Positions 1 through 33,139 of a stretch of 64,000 nucleotides of DNA are shown here, piece after piece. The translations under genes were made by a program, and so were the position numbers. Position 1 is the first letter of the stretch, and the number at the start of each line of letters is the position of its first letter. The stretch covers positions 114,734,734-114,798,733 of the forward strand of contig NW_023605305.1 of NCBI RefSeq assembly GCF_014898055.3. Direction: 5' to 3'. A model generated the notes under the pieces. The model searched no databases, was not told where the DNA came from, and saw only the letters and a list, made by a program, of their open reading frames with translations. Source of the DNA: Talpa occidentalis. Taxonomy: Eukaryota; Chordata; Mammalia; Eulipotyphla; Talpidae.

Positions 1-185
1 GAAAGATTAAATTCATCGCGAAAACTGATAATCTGGTAGTAATTGCAATCTCCATTTGCTTCAAGGGCAAACTGGTGATGATTCTATGATTCCTGTGCAA
101 AAGGTGACATTTTGGTTCCAAATGAGAGTCCTCTTGCATAGGGTCTGCATTGTCCATAGACTATTTAAAATATTAACATTAATAG

Positions 186-443
186 GGCCTCCCCTGGTGG
201 CGCAGGCGGTTAAGCGCAGCACTGCAAAGCTGTCTGTAGCCTCTGCAGCACAGGTTCAATCCCGGACAACTGTAGAGATCCCCACAGGGAACGGCAGACC
301 TCCTCTGTCTTGCCTGCTGCTCCCCTCAGCAGTGTATTTCAGCCAGTCTGCCTGTTCAGGTCCCTGCTCTGTCTCTGGTAAATCCTCTCACCCTCCTGAA
401 ATCTGGCCTGTACTTGTATGCATGAATAAAATAAATCTTTAAA
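186..443 (+). mobile_element. tRNA-derived T+ SINE copy 1
   Basis: Head GGGCCTCCCCTGGTGGCGCAGGCGGTTAAG holds the A box, and GGTTCAATCCC the B box. The tail AATAAAATAAATCTTTAAA contains the TCTTT terminator. A diverged, older copy. Confidence 0.9.
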
Positions 444-1532
444 TATATATATATTAAGGTTAATAAAAGGTTCTTTTGTTTAAGCATGGTGTTAGTGCTA
501 TGAGGGAGTTTGAACTATTTTTGTAGGCTTAATTTTCCAAGTATCAGAAATAGTTGAAAGGAAGGTTTCTTGAGTCAAAAGTGGTAAATTGTATACAAGG
601 CAAAGAAAAAAAAACAAAACAAAATAGGGTAAGAAGAGGCAGAAGAAAGATTCTGAACTAAAACTATAATTCCAGGAGCCATGCCTTTTTTTAAAACTCC
701 TTCTCACAATGTTTCAGTGCCTCCCCCAAAACCCCAGACATAGATGAACTCAAGAGAGGGAGAAAGACCACTCCCCAACCATTTTAGAGTAGGCTGGTCA
801 GAACCCCAAGCAGCTCATGAAATAATATGTCTATGGCCAATGCTATTCATCTTTCCTATGTCCCTCATGCCTGCTGAAATCATTTTCCAAATACCTTATA
901 TCTAGGAATCTGATACCTACTGAGCTTGCCTTTTATCAAATAGTGATTTAATATATACTACCTTGTCCCAAATACCCTGAAGTTCTCAGCAGAAAAATAC
1001 TGTACTAATGCAAACCCAAATCCAAAAGGGGAGGGGGCAGTTAGCAGCATTTGGAAAATGGAAAATTTTATTTAGCTTAAATGGTGAACATTGTTTCACC
1101 ATTATACTGTCTACGACTATTATAGTCACTTCACAGAATGGCTGCAAAATGGCCTGAAATTTTAGCAACATCCACTTTATACTTTTTTCCACAGAATTAA
1201 TCAGAAACATTAGGAAAATCATTTCAGCTAAAAATGTTGGTAAGGTGGTAGATATTCCTTTAAAAAGTACAAGGTCAGAATAGAATTTGAGAAGGCAGGA
1301 TTAAGTTTCAGGATTTAACAAACTAATCAGCTCCATCACCTAAGGGGAAAACAGGGGTTTTCAAGTTACATTTCCAACCTTTTAAAAATGAACCACAGAT
1401 GAACCACTACTCAGCACTGCATTGCGCTGCATAGATTTAAGGATGAAATGAGCAGAGACCATGTGACTGATGGGTAGTTTATGGAGGGAAGAAGAGGGGA
1501 ACCGGTTCTAATAATCCTCAACTCCACTCCAG
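444..1532. other. AT-rich stretch upstream of GNRHR2 exon 2
   Basis: Presumed GNRHR2 intron 1 or upstream DNA. I searched by eye for the GC-rich exon 1 of a GnRH receptor (TM1-TM4) and found nothing resembling it. Only A/T-rich unique-looking sequence is visible. Confidence 0.5.
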
Positions 1533-2585
1533 CTGTTCCTGTTTCATACTGTCCACCGAGATGGGCCAGTCCCTTTCACTCAGTGTGTCACCAAAGGCAG
1601 CTTCAAGGCTCACTGGCAAGAGACCACCTATAACCTTTTCACCTTCTGCTGCCTCTTTCTGCTCCCACTGACTGCCATGACCATCTGCTATAGCCGCATT
1701 GTCCTCAGTGTATCCAGTCCCGGGACAAGGAAAGGGAACCATGGTGAGACTTCAATCCACAAGCCCTATACATGCCCTAAACCATTGCCTGTAGTCTCGT
1801 TTACTTCTCTGATAGCTATCAGTCAAACCAAAAGCGAGATCCTAACCATAGCTCTAATACCCAATGCTGCACGTAATTCTGAATGTCTTCAGGTCTAACC
1901 AGCCTCTGAACTCTTGGATGCCATCAAGTTTTAAAGTAGACTTAGCAGCTTCCTATGACATAGCACCTCAATAAAAACCTTGTCTCCAGCTTATCCATCA
2001 TAATCCCTGGGGGAAGGGAGGCTACAGTTCCAGCATCAGTTTACAGCATCACCTCCTGTTTGCAGTATTCTCATCCACACAGGGGGCAGCTCCATCCCAC
2101 TCTCTCTGTCCATCCATCAACCACCATATTTTAAGTCAGAAAATGAGTGGTTCTGAATAAGTATATTTTCTAAATTTTCAGCCCATGCCGGTGAATTTGC
2201 CCTACGCCGCTCCTTAGACAACCGCCCCCGTGTTCGTCTGCGGGCCCTGCGACTGGCCCTGCTTGTTTTGCTGACCTTCGTCCTCTGCTGGACACCCTAT
2301 TACCTGCTAGGTCTGTGGTACTGGTTCTCTCCCACCATGTTAACTGAAGTTCCTCCCAGCCTCAGCCACATCCTTTTCCTCTTTGGCCTTCTCAATGCTC
2401 CTCTGGATCCTCTCCTCTATGGGGTCTTCACTCTGGGCTGCCAAAGAGGGCACCATGAACTGAGCATAGACTCCTCCAGGGAAGGAGGCTCTGGAAGAAT
2501 GACCCAACAGGAGATTCAAGACCTTAGACAGCTGGAAGTACAAGGAAATGTGCCAGCAGGAGAAACAACAGAGACATCCCTATAA
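1533..2585 (+). CDS. GNRHR2: Gonadotropin-releasing hormone receptor type 2, exons 2-3 (5' exon not in view)
   Basis: Coding exons are 1533-1743 and 2182-2585 (stop TAA 2583-2585). The first is preceded by a pyrimidine-rich acceptor ending AG at 1531-1532 and followed by GTGAGA. The second follows TTTTCAG. The junction restores one frame, giving about 205 residues. They cover the second extracellular loop (LFLFHTVHRDGPVPF), TM5 (NLFTFCCLFLLPLTAM), intracellular loop 3, TM6 (LTFVLCWTPYYLLGLWYW), TM7 with DPLLYG in place of NPxxY, and the cytoplasmic tail that distinguishes type 2 from type 1 receptors. The product is a rhodopsin-family GPCR for GnRH-II at the plasma membrane. Exon 1 (N-terminus to TM4) is absent from bases 1-1532, so it lies upstream or is lost. 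There is no stop or frameshift here, unlike the human gene, which is known to carry a frameshift and a premature stop. Identity is firm; function cannot be judged without exon 1. Confidence 0.88.
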
Positions 2586-2866
2586 CATCCATTTGCTCTG
2601 GACAGAGTATAAAAGAACAGAGCAATTCTTTAAAACCATGAACTATCTCACTTCTATCCCCACTTTCTTAGCTTCCAAGAAAAAGAAATACCAGACAGTA
2701 TCTCTATTTCATCCCTACCTTAGACTTGAGACTCTATATTATATAGAAACTTCATAGGGGAAAGTATTTTCACAGTGACCCATATTGCCTTGCTATAAAT
2801 AGTGCTTCCGAGCTAGCAGTGTTAGAAAAGGTAATTTTAAATGTAGAAAACAAAAATGGGACAAAA

Positions 2867-2872
2867 TTTATT
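2867..2872 (-). terminator. RBM8A: RBM8A poly(A) signal (AATAAA)
   Basis: TTTATT on the + strand reads AATAAA on the minus strand, about 140 bases past the RBM8A stop. It is the first such signal downstream and implies a short 3' UTR. Confidence 0.6.
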
Positions 2873-2910
2873 CATAATTCCAAAGATACACTCAGCAAGT
2901 AGGGTAAGAG

Positions 2911-2916
2911 ATTAAA
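2911..2916 (+). terminator. GNRHR2: Candidate poly(A) signal for GNRHR2 (ATTAAA)
   Basis: ATTAAA lies about 325 bases after the stop codon. I see no AATAAA on the + strand between the stop and here. If used, the transcript would overlap the RBM8A 3' UTR on the opposite strand. Confidence 0.3.
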
Positions 2917-3008
2917 TATAAACACAAGAGTTCCACCCCAGCCCTTTCTCCAAGGCAGCATGGGCAACTGGAATCTCTGGAGAGAACACCTGGACAAGTG
3001 AGAACCAG

Positions 3009-5350
<2,342 letters not shown>

Positions 5351-5399
5351 GCGGGGCCCGTGGCTCCCCCTTAGCGGGCGGCTGACGAGAAACTACTGA

Positions 5400-6249
5400 C
5401 ACAAGCTCAGCCTCCCTTATTAATCAGAAGGTCGCTGTCTGTTTCTTTTCACCCCCAAACTAGGAGTTGGAAGTTGAAGATTTTTTTTTTTCTCTGAAAA
5501 CCTCCAGTCTTGTACCCTATTTGGAGAAGCAGCGGGATCTGCCATCTACACGCTAAAAAAACAAAGTTTATTCAGCAGCGCTGACTCAAAGAATTTGCCT
5601 CTGGAACTTACTGCATCACCAAATACCTCTCTTAGGGAAACTAACAGACTTGATTGTCGGTAAAATACAATTGATAAGACATATAGGAACTTTTTTTTTT
5701 TTTTAATGAAGAAACTCAGACATCCCCACTACCTCTTGGAATGTGAAAGGGGGGAAAAGCGACTTAAGCTAATTCAGAACTTAAGCTTTGAGGATGGTTG
5801 CAAGTATTTCACGTTTAAAAACCTGAGTTAAGGCAAAATTCATTGCCCCCGAATTCTGGGATCCCAAGTAGACCGTCAACAAAGTGGACTGTGGGTTCAT
5901 TGGTTTATTAATTTTTTTATCAAACAGTTAAGAATGTTTTATGTGCGTCCAGTCTTAGGGACGTGCTGGCAATACAAGAAAAAATAATTGCTTTATTAAC
6001 AGTCACTTTATAGTTACTTTATGAAAGTGATATTGCTGTCACAGAGCTTCGGTAGTACAAAAGAAGTTTCTAAAGGGACTGGAATAAGGAGAGGTGATGT
6101 GAAAGAGGGCTCCCTTTGAATGGGCCTTTAAGGCTCTGTAGCTTTCCAGCAAAGTGGTTATATTGAGACTAGGAGACACTAATCCATTTTCCACAATGGA
6201 TAATGTGATTTTAAAAAAAAATTCATTTTCGTCCTAACCCTACTAAAAA
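5400..6249. other. Spacer upstream of RBM8A promoter
   Basis: A/T-rich sequence with short poly-T runs (near 5480 and 5692). No exon, RNA gene or recognisable repeat was found. Confidence 0.5.
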
Positions 6250-6720
6250 GGCTTCCTTAACTTATTTTTGCACTTAGAATAAAATTTAGACTCACTGTCT
6301 GTCTGCCTATGTCTCCAGCTTCTTCCACCACCATTGTTTCTTCTCACTTAGGAGCTCTCCCTACACTTTCCCTCAACATATCATATGCTCTTTCCCATCA
6401 GGATTTTTGCAACTTTCTACCTGATGCTCTTACTTCTTCACATACCCAGTTCAACCACATCTTTTAGGTCTCCCTAAAAGTCACCTCAAGGGAACTTCTG
6501 TACTCTAATATCCTTCCTTGTTTATTTCTTTCACAGATCTTAAATTCAAAACTTTAATGACCTTTACTTTCTAACTTGTTTATTATCTGCTTTTCCCATT
6601 AGGATGTAATCCTAATGGCAGAGACACTTATTTACAACTATATCCCCAAAGTTCAGACCAGTGCCTGGTTTATAGTAACATTTGCAAAATACTTATTGAA
6701 TGAGTATTAGAACTGCAAGA
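6250..6720 (+). repeat. L2 LINE 3'-end fragment
   Basis: Old diverged sequence in the sense orientation of the L2 3' end. It runs from a pyrimidine-rich stretch (TTCTTCCACCACC, CTCTTTCCCATCAGG) through the GGCAGAGACACTTATTTACAAC block to CCAGTGCCTGGTTTATAG and ACTTATTGAATGAGTATT. It fills much of the spacer between RBM8A and LIX1L. Confidence 0.6.
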
Positions 6721-9700
6721 AATTCTGTATGCCTGACTATATAACTAGGAAATAAAACTAGAAGTATAGATTAGGGTTAAATTTTATGTCATGCTAAGGA
6801 TTTTGGAATTTATCTGATAGGCAAGAAATTTCTCTACTCAGAGTATTTGTGATTTTTAACATTTGCAAATAACCCCATGCTACTTTTTGATTAGTATTTT
6901 TCCTTAGGTAGAACGAGTTTTAAAATTAATTTACACTAAATATCACGGCCATGAATTGAAGTCTGTATTTTTCTACTACCATTCAGATAAAACCATAACC
7001 TAGTAAAAATAAAAAATGCTTGCCCATCTGCCACCTAAAATCATCTCAAATAATAACAAGGGTTCATATATAAAACTTTGGGAGATGCTGCTGAAGGTAA
7101 GATTAGCTAAGTGATGGTTTCAGCTAGGGATTGTTATGTCATAAATATTTTTGAAAGAAATCTGACTGGAGAATATTAAGAGTGAAGACAGACTAGTGAG
7201 GATGTTACTGCAGTGTTTCAGTTTTGAGACCATAAAGAACTGAATCACAGCAGTAGATACGGACAAAACAATTAGGAAGTTTTATAGGAGCTAAACTCCA
7301 CAGTAAATGAATGATTAGATGACATTAGGGAATAGTTGATAGATCTGAGTTTTTGGTTAGATGATTGGGTCGTAAATAATTCTAACAACAGGATTTGGGA
7401 GTCAAACAGGAGCACCTATGGATGAAAGGGTTTTATTTTGGACATGTGAGCAAAGAGCTTGTGTCATATTTGGGTGGTGATGTCCAATATGTGGCAATAT
7501 AGACGAAAAATTCAAAACAGATTGGGGTGAAAAAACAGATTTGAGAATTGTGTGTCTGGGAAGAGTTTGATCCACCATAGTGCGTGGGATTGCCGGGAGA
7601 AATGGATAGAGCTTGAGGAGAAAGGGCAAAGGACAAAATCCAGGCTCCTCAAATGCCCAGGGAAAAGAAGGCAGAATGCCTTACTCCAGCAGTACAATCT
7701 TATTTCTGTCATCCAAAAAGTACTAATAAAAGTTCTTTTCCAGAATATATGTAAAAGAAAGGATCATTTTCAAGCTCCTCTGATACACTGGCCTCAAGAA
7801 AGAGTCAATTTTGCTTTCCAGACAAAAGTCTATTTTTAATTGTATAAAATTTACAATATAAAATACATAGAAAGTACTAAAAAGATGTGTAAAATCTTTA
7901 GCACCAAAAGTGGACAGATCAGGAAACAATTTTTCTCAAGTTCTTTGGGATCTTACTTGTTGGTATTTGAGAAAACATAATAAATCCAGAAGGTGCAAGG
8001 AAAAGTTCTTCCCACAACTCACACCCCTTAACATGTCCCAGAGAAAGGAATACAGGAAAAATGAGGATTTGTGACTTCCGAATTATAAACATCAATAAAA
8101 ACTGAATAGACACACACACACCTATTATTTAACGGCGGAGCCTCTACTTCAACTCTACGTGTGCTTCGGAATATAGAGTGGGGGCTTGGAGAATTCATGA
8201 AAGCCCTTACAAGCATTAACACAATTGTTATTAGATTCCTTACCTCTCACATGTGCTGGTCACCAAGATCATTTCAAAATCAAGAATGCTGAGTTTCATC
8301 TTGTCCCTATCTGATCCAAAAGCAAATTGTGGCCTGTTTCCTAACCTAGTTCTAGAAGCAAAGTATATAAGTAAACAGCAGGAGCATTAAACTTCCCAAA
8401 ATCAGTTTAGAAAGTGCACTGAGCACTATATACTATAAAGAAGATTTCAGAAAAAAGGGGGAAAATAAATTTTTTGTAGAAACCTACAAAACATTCTCCC
8501 AAGGAGGAATGCTTTAGCTATATTTCACATGATTTCCTCCTATTTCACCCAGGAGACAGGCTGGGGAAGACAACTGTATTAAAAACATAAATAGCTGATC
8601 ATTGGTTTTCTTTCCTCTCCTGCAGTTTTCCCAGATTGCAATTAGGAAGTGGCAGATGCCAAAGTCTCATCTAATTTTCCTGATCAACTCATCCTCTTAA
8701 TAATCAATGTGAAGGAAGAGGAAAAACAGAGAAAACAAATGGACTCTAAGGTATGTACATCTAAGGTAGTAAACAGCAGCAGCTTCTTGGGAGTGAGAGA
8801 AACTTGGCTCTCACCAAATAGGAACAGATCTTGTTTCCAAAGAGCAAAATGATGGGAGGGGTGAAGGTGAAAAATATGTTCCACCTTCCACCAACCTCTG
8901 CAGGCAGGCGGGTCTAAATACAGGGCTTACCACGCTGCTTTAGCAGGGGAAGAGGCGTGAAAAGGGAATATTGAAAGATAAGCAACTTCAACCCTGACCC
9001 CTTCTGTGGTGTAGGGTACAGCTGGTATCTATGCCCCAGAAGCAATTTAGGTGATAAACCCCCAGGAATTTGGTTTACAGTGCTTCCCTGTTCCTGGGCA
9101 GTTTCTCAGCAATGATTTTTTAAAACAAGAAACTGGATCTCCACTTCCAAATAATAAAGTAAGGGAATCTTAAAATGAAGTACCACTTGGGGGAAAAGAA
9201 GGAGAAAGTAGTGGTGGGCAGGGCATGGTGTAGGTGAGGACATACTTAGATACTGGAGGAACAACCATGTACTGAGCAGGCCCAGATCAAGAAAATCCAA
9301 AGCCAAAGGCTTATTTTTACCCTGTTTGAGCTGAGAAAGCAGGAGTAAGAGTGGGGCATTCTCACATTGTCCCCATTCAAGCATCCTATTATTTTTAAAG
9401 AAGAACCATGAACCCTTAGTCAGTCGTTTTGTGCTACTGAAATGCCTATACAGAGTTACTGGGAGTATAAGAGCCAACAAAACCCCAAAGATAATCTGCT
9501 CTCCTGGTACAGTGCAGTGGAGATGTTTCAAATAAAGCTATGTTCAAAAACTAGAAGTAAGAAACGGGATCTCTTAACAAATAGGAATCCAGGTATAGAA
9601 TTTATACATATATATGGGTTTTTTAAGTATAAAATTGAGAAAGTATGTACAGAAATCATACTAAGTCTTAGAAAGGATGTATAAAAAAGGATTTGGAGAG

Positions 9701-9723
9701 GAGCGGGAGTGTGTGGTGTGTGC
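6721..9723. other. LIX1L 3' side: presumed 3' UTR and spacer, no gene seen
   Basis: No exon, RNA gene or young SINE was recognised. LIX1L 3' UTR (minus strand) should occupy the upper part, but I could not fix its end. The first minus-strand AATAAA I see is at 7437-7432 (TTTATT on +), which would give a 2.3-kb UTR. Bases 7140-7640 resemble a diverged ancient repeat whose family I cannot settle. Confidence 0.4.
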
Positions 9724-28640
<18,917 letters not shown>

Positions 28641-28720
28641 AGTGATGCGAGTGTCCGAGGCTGTTGGCGGCGGGCGAAGGCCCCGGGGAGGGACATTGCA
28701 GGAGCATGGACTCAGCGGGT

Positions 28721-28822
28721 GTGCAACCCCGTGCAGCGTGCAACACCGTGCAGTGTGAAACACCGTGCAGCGTGCAACCCCGTGCAGCGTGCAACACCGT
28801 GCAGCGTGCAACACCGTGCAGT
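28721..28822. repeat. 17-bp minisatellite, six tandem copies
   Basis: Six exact-length units of 17 bases, consensus GTGCAACACCGTGCAGC, at 28721, 28738, 28755, 28772, 28789 and 28806. Variation is limited to position 8 (A or C), position 17 (C or T) and one A at position 4. Each unit contains GTGCA twice. It lies just upstream of the LIX1L CpG island. Confidence 0.95.
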
Positions 28823-29159
28823 GTGCCTCGGCGCGGTGTCCTGTTTAATAATCACAGCCACTCTAGGTTTTATTGTAATATATAAGGACCAGATAGATCG
28901 CCCAAAAGAAATAGCTGGGGGGTGGGGGTCAGACATATTTTGGTCTTTCATTTTACCTCATTGTTGAGTAATTTTCTGATTTCACCTACTCTAAATTGGG
29001 GGAGGGAGTAAGAGTGGAGGGCTGCATCCTCTCCCTCCCGTTAGAGGAAGGGTTAGAATATAAGCAGAAAATCAGGAAACTTCGAGTTTGAGGGGCCAGA
29101 TTAAGATAGGTACCCTTGTTCATGGATCAGTTAGGTTGGGTTCCTCTGGTTACTCTTAC

Positions 29160-29162
29160 ACG

Positions 29163-29193
<31 letters not shown>
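29160..29193. repeat. CA dinucleotide microsatellite
   Basis: ACGCACGCACACACACA and so on, about 14 uninterrupted CA units after two CG-containing ones. Confidence 0.95.
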
Positions 29194-29288
29194 TTGTCAG
29201 TTGACCCCTATACCATTTTTACTTAGGTGAAGTTATGTACTGACTTTTTCCTCTCTCCCTCTCTCTCTCCTTCCCTCCCCCAATCTTT

Positions 29289-29540
29289 TTTAAAGATTTA
29301 TTTATTTATACAAGCACTGGGTACAGTCAGAGGTGCGGGAAGGTGAGAGAATTCACCAGAGCAGGGAACAGAACAGGCAGACTGACGAAATACACTGCTG
29401 AGGGGAGCGGCGGGCGCAGCAGGAGAGGTCTGCGCCATGTGGGACCTGCGCCCCGTGGCCACCGGGATCGAACCAGCGCTGCAGAGGCTGCGGGCAGCTT
29501 CGCAACCCAACGCTCCACCGCTGCGCCACCGGGGAGGCTC
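29289..29540 (-). mobile_element. SINE copy 14, reverse orientation
   Basis: Perfect 16-bp duplication CCCTCCCCCAATCTTT at 29273-29288 and 29541-29556. TCTTTAAAAAAG-type 3' end on the minus strand. Confidence 0.92.
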
Positions 29541-29988
29541 CCCTCCCCCAATCTTTCTGTCCAACCTACAGTGGCTCAGAAATCAAAGGTGATGAAATAG
29601 CCAAAAATGGAAGAAAATGAAATTCACCTGAGGAGATGAAAGTTAGAACACCCCCCCCCAAGGAAAAGCTGTGAGTGGTCACAAAATAGGAAGCTTGAAG
29701 GAGGGACAGTTAATCTGCTGGGGTATATCTGTGGGTGATGGAGGGAATCTGTGTAGGAATCTTAAAGAATTGAGGATGAGCGTAGGGGAGCCTAGGGGAT
29801 ATGAAGCCTGTCAAATATCTTATAAAAGCTTCAGGACACTTGCTTTTTCAGTCTCCTGGGAAGAAGGTGGCTGGTACCCCTAAATATCCCCTAGATCATT
29901 ATAGCTGTAGTTAGCATGACCCCCTCCCCATTCCTCATTTCCCCACCCTCCCAGGCAGAAGTGAAAAAAACAGAGATTTCTGAACACA

Positions 29989-29994
29989 TTTATT
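29989..29994 (-). terminator. ANKRD34A: ANKRD34A candidate poly(A) signal (AATAAA)
   Basis: TTTATT on + reads AATAAA on the minus strand, about 785 bases past the stop codon; the first such signal I see downstream. Confidence 0.5.
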
Positions 29995-30778
29995 TGATGT
30001 CAAGTGGAGAGAGGAGTGATTTAGGGTCAATCCCCACTTCAACCTGTGGGGGTGTTCATAAGCTCAGACAGACAGAATAGCAGCTTTAGAGCCCATGACC
30101 CACCCACTGGGAAAATGAGACAACCTGGTGTATTGAGGGAACAGGGTGGGAATAAGAAGCAGGAAGTTGAGAAGTAAAGCTGAGAGCAGGAAGGGTAGCA
30201 GCAGAACTGAGGCTGGGGTTTGCTGCAAGAAACCCCCATGAAGAGTGAAGATATCCTGAAAAGTGGTGAGGGCTGGAAGCAGGGTGTGAACACGGAGCCA
30301 GGCCTGGAGAGGAAAGCAGGACCTGCAGAACTGCGTGGAACACTCATGAAAAGGGTAGAGTGTGCAAAATCATGACAGGGCTGTGTCGCAGGGCATACAT
30401 GGAAAGCAAGGAGTTTGGTCTGCAGGACTGAGATTGGAGACTACCCATAAGTAGGGCTCCCAGCTGCTTCTGAACAAATGCAAGTGATTTTGGAACCCGT
30501 TGGGGCCCTAGCACAAGTGGCCCTGTGTGTGCCCTGCCTGTGGGCACACAGGGAGTTCCCGTGTGCAAGTGAAGTGACCAGGGCATGCCTGCGTGGACCT
30601 CCGTGCCCAGTGAGTACTTACCCTTCCCTGCGAATGAGAGGACTGTGCTTGTGGACACGTTTCCCCACGTGTGCGCAGCGTGCCCAGGAGCACATGCAAG
30701 AGACCGCGGTGTCCGTGGTGTGTGTGTGTGAACTGCTTCTCCCACCTGATCCCCTCTCCTTGGCTCCTCTCACGCCTC

Positions 30779-32269
30779 TCAGCGCCCTGGCTCCCCCGGC
30801 CCCCCTAGACTCTGGAAGCCCCCCAGCAGGCGGATCTGCTCAGTCTGCATGGAGTGGCGCCTCACCAACTTGCGCTTGGTCCTGGGGGAGCCCGGGGCCC
30901 CCGCCTGCGGAGGGGCGGGCAGCGAGGGCGCCCGACCTCCGGCCTGGGGGCGAATGTCGGGGATCGGGGGGTGGGGGCTGACGTTGAGCGGCGGCAGGAA
31001 ACCAGGCCGCGTCTGCGAGATGTGGTCCAGGAGCAGCGTCCCCGAGCCCCTGCGCTCCAGCAGCCCCGGACTCCGCCTCCGCCCGCTCAGCGGAGACACG
31101 GCCCCGGGCAGGCTCTCCTGGGACTGGCGCGGCGAGGACACCGAGCCGGCGGGGGGCAGGGTCAGCGGGGAGGCGCTGTAGCGGCGGCGCTCCAGGGCCA
31201 GGCGGCTGCACTCCGGCGAGTCGGGGCAGAGGTTGCCGGGGCCATCGAGCTCCACCGGCTCCATGCGGCTCAGTTTCTGCCTCAGCCCCGAGGGCGGGCC
31301 CGGCTCCTGCGCCTCGGGCGCGGTGTTCCGGCGCGAGAGAGGACCCCCGCCCGCCACTCTCTCCGCCCACGGGGGTGGGTCCTCCGGGCCCTCGGTGCTG
31401 TGACGGCGGGAGAGGCGCGGTCTGCCGGCCAGGGTCAGCCCGTTGAGCTCGGCGGTCAGGCGCTCCATCCCCAGCCGCCCCTCCGCGGGCGGGAGCGGCT
31501 GGGGGGGCGCCACGAGGCCCCAGGGTTCGGAGTTGAGCCGCTTGAGTGGTTTCGGAGGGTGGCGCGGGGGCTTGGGGAGCGGCTCAGAAGGGGAAGGGTC
31601 ATCGGGGGGCTTAGGAAGAGGGAATTCAAAGACGTCCCTCTTCTCCTCCTCCTCCTGGGCGCGAGGGGACAGCAACCCCTTCCCGCCGCCCCCCGCAGTC
31701 TGCAGCTGGATTTCCGAAGGCGACGTGCAGACCCCCGGGCTAGGGGGCGCGGGAGCGGGGTCCTCCACCCCCGGGGACGGCGGGGAGTTGAGATACTGCC
31801 GGGTCTTCTTGGTGCCCGAGGGCGAGGTGTCGGTGGTGATGATGATGACCTCCGTGCCCTTGGCCTTGCAGGCGTCCAGCAGGGTGGCGAGGGTCTCGCG
31901 GTCCCCGCGGTCCAGGGCGTGCACCAGTGCCGAGGCGCCCGCGTGATCGCGAACCGAGGGGTCCGCGCCGTGGGCCAGGAGCAGCGAGGCCACGGCGGCG
32001 CCCCCACCCCCGGCGCAAGCGTGCATGAGTGCGGTGCGCCCCAGGCGGTCTGCGATGTTGGGGTCCGCGCCTTGCTCCAGGAGGTAGCGGACCATGCGCG
32101 CCTTGTTCTGGGGGTCGTCGTAGCGGGCCCGGCAGGCTGCCATTAGTGCAGTCTCCCCCTGGGCATCCCCCTCATTCACGTAGGCACCCCCCTCCAGAAG
32201 CAGACGGGCCAAGCGCAGCTTACCCTGCCCCACGGCCCGGAGGAGAGCGTGGCCCTCTGTGTGCAGCAT
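30779..32269 (-). CDS. ANKRD34A: Ankyrin repeat domain-containing protein 34A
   Basis: A single uninterrupted coding exon of 496 codons on the minus strand, ATG at 32269-32267 and stop at 30781-30779. The length matches the human protein as I recall it. Four ankyrin repeats occupy about residues 4-135 (HALLRAVGQGKLRLARLLLEGGAYVN, GETALMAACRARYDD, GRTALMHACAGGGGAAVASLLLAHGADP, GASALVHALDRGD). The rest is Pro/Ser/Arg-rich and probably disordered, with basic phospho-type motifs (RRHSTEG, RRNTAPE, RRYSAS, RRHSMQTEQIRLLGGFQSLGG at the C-end). Molecular function is unknown; ankyrin repeats imply protein binding. The body of the gene is very GC-rich, so long antisense frames appear by composition. 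A 5' UTR intron is inferred from CAG/GTATCT (32930) to TTTTCTCGCAG (about 32385). Confidence 0.96.
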   Translation of the reverse strand: MLHTEGHALLRAVGQGKLRLARLLLEGGAYVNEGDAQGETALMAACRARYDDPQNKARMVRYLLEQGADPNIADRLGRTALMHACAGGGGAAVASLLLAHGADPSVRDHAGASALVHALDRGDRETLATLLDACKAKGTEVIIITTDTSPSGTKKTRQYLNSPPSPGVEDPAPAPPSPGVCTSPSEIQLQTAGGGGKGLLSPRAQEEEEKRDVFEFPLPKPPDDPSPSEPLPKPPRHPPKPLKRLNSEPWGLVAPPQPLPPAEGRLGMERLTAELNGLTLAGRPRLSRRHSTEGPEDPPPWAERVAGGGPLSRRNTAPEAQEPGPPSGLRQKLSRMEPVELDGPGNLCPDSPECSRLALERRRYSASPLTLPPAGSVSSPRQSQESLPGAVSPLSGRRRSPGLLERRGSGTLLLDHISQTRPGFLPPLNVSPHPPIPDIRPQAGGRAPSLPAPPQAGAPGSPRTKRKLVRRHSMQTEQIRLLGGFQSLGGPGEPGR

Positions 32270-33139
32270 AGCTGCGGCTGGGGCGAGGGCGCCGACGAAG
32301 CCGGGACCGAGACCTGCCGAGGATGGCTAAGGGCGTGGGGTGGTGGCTGGCGGAGACCTGGGGGCTCAGTGGCGAAGCCAATCCCTGCGAGAAAAGGAGA
32401 GATCTTATTGACAGATTCGGGTGGCGACGCTGAGCCACGGATGGAAGGACCCGGCGAGGGGCAGGGGCGGGCTCCACGCCACGGCGCGCAGCCCTTCCTC
32501 TCACTCATGCCTGAGAGCCGCCCCCTCCCCGAGCGCATGCCTGAGGAGGTGGGAAGGGTGCACCCGCATTGAAGGATGAGCGCGCGTGCAAATGCGTACG
32601 TGCACGCGCAGGGATATCCGCACCCCCACCCTCACCCCACGGCTTATCAGACCTTTCCAGCACCCCCCTTTTCTTATCCGCACTTGGAATCCCCCTTTCT
32701 AGGATGCTGAACGCCACCCAACCACACACATGCACCCACACAGTCACTCACATCCCCATTCCTAACCTCTTTTAGGTTGCCACAGCCCCATAAATTGAGT
32801 GGGGGGAGGGAAGCAGCTTGCGTTTGGGACCTAAAACGGGTGAGGGGAGAATGGGGGGTTTCTTTTGCCCCACTCTATTCCCCATCACTCCTTGCTCCTT
32901 CCCCTCCCAGGCTGTAAAATCGAATAGATACCTGAATGTTCGCAGAATCTCCACCGGGCCAGGGCTGAGGCCGGGGCCACCGAGCAGTCGGGGTGGCGGA
33001 GCCGGGTTTCCGGGGGCCCACATGGCGGATGGGGGGGGCGCACCAGGATTCCCTTGGTGTCAGTATCTGCGCCCGGGCACCGGATCCTGGTCCCTCCTCC
33101 CGGTGCGCCCCGGGCACAGCGCCGGCTCGGGAGGAGAGA

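Noticed and set aside
28721..28822. CRISPR-like array
   Set aside because: Units are contiguous without spacers in a mammalian genome; it is a minisatellite.
30854..32146. 430-codon + strand open frame
   Set aside because: Antisense to ANKRD34A in very GC-rich coding DNA; Arg/Gly/Ala-rich, no family resemblance. A shadow of the real gene.
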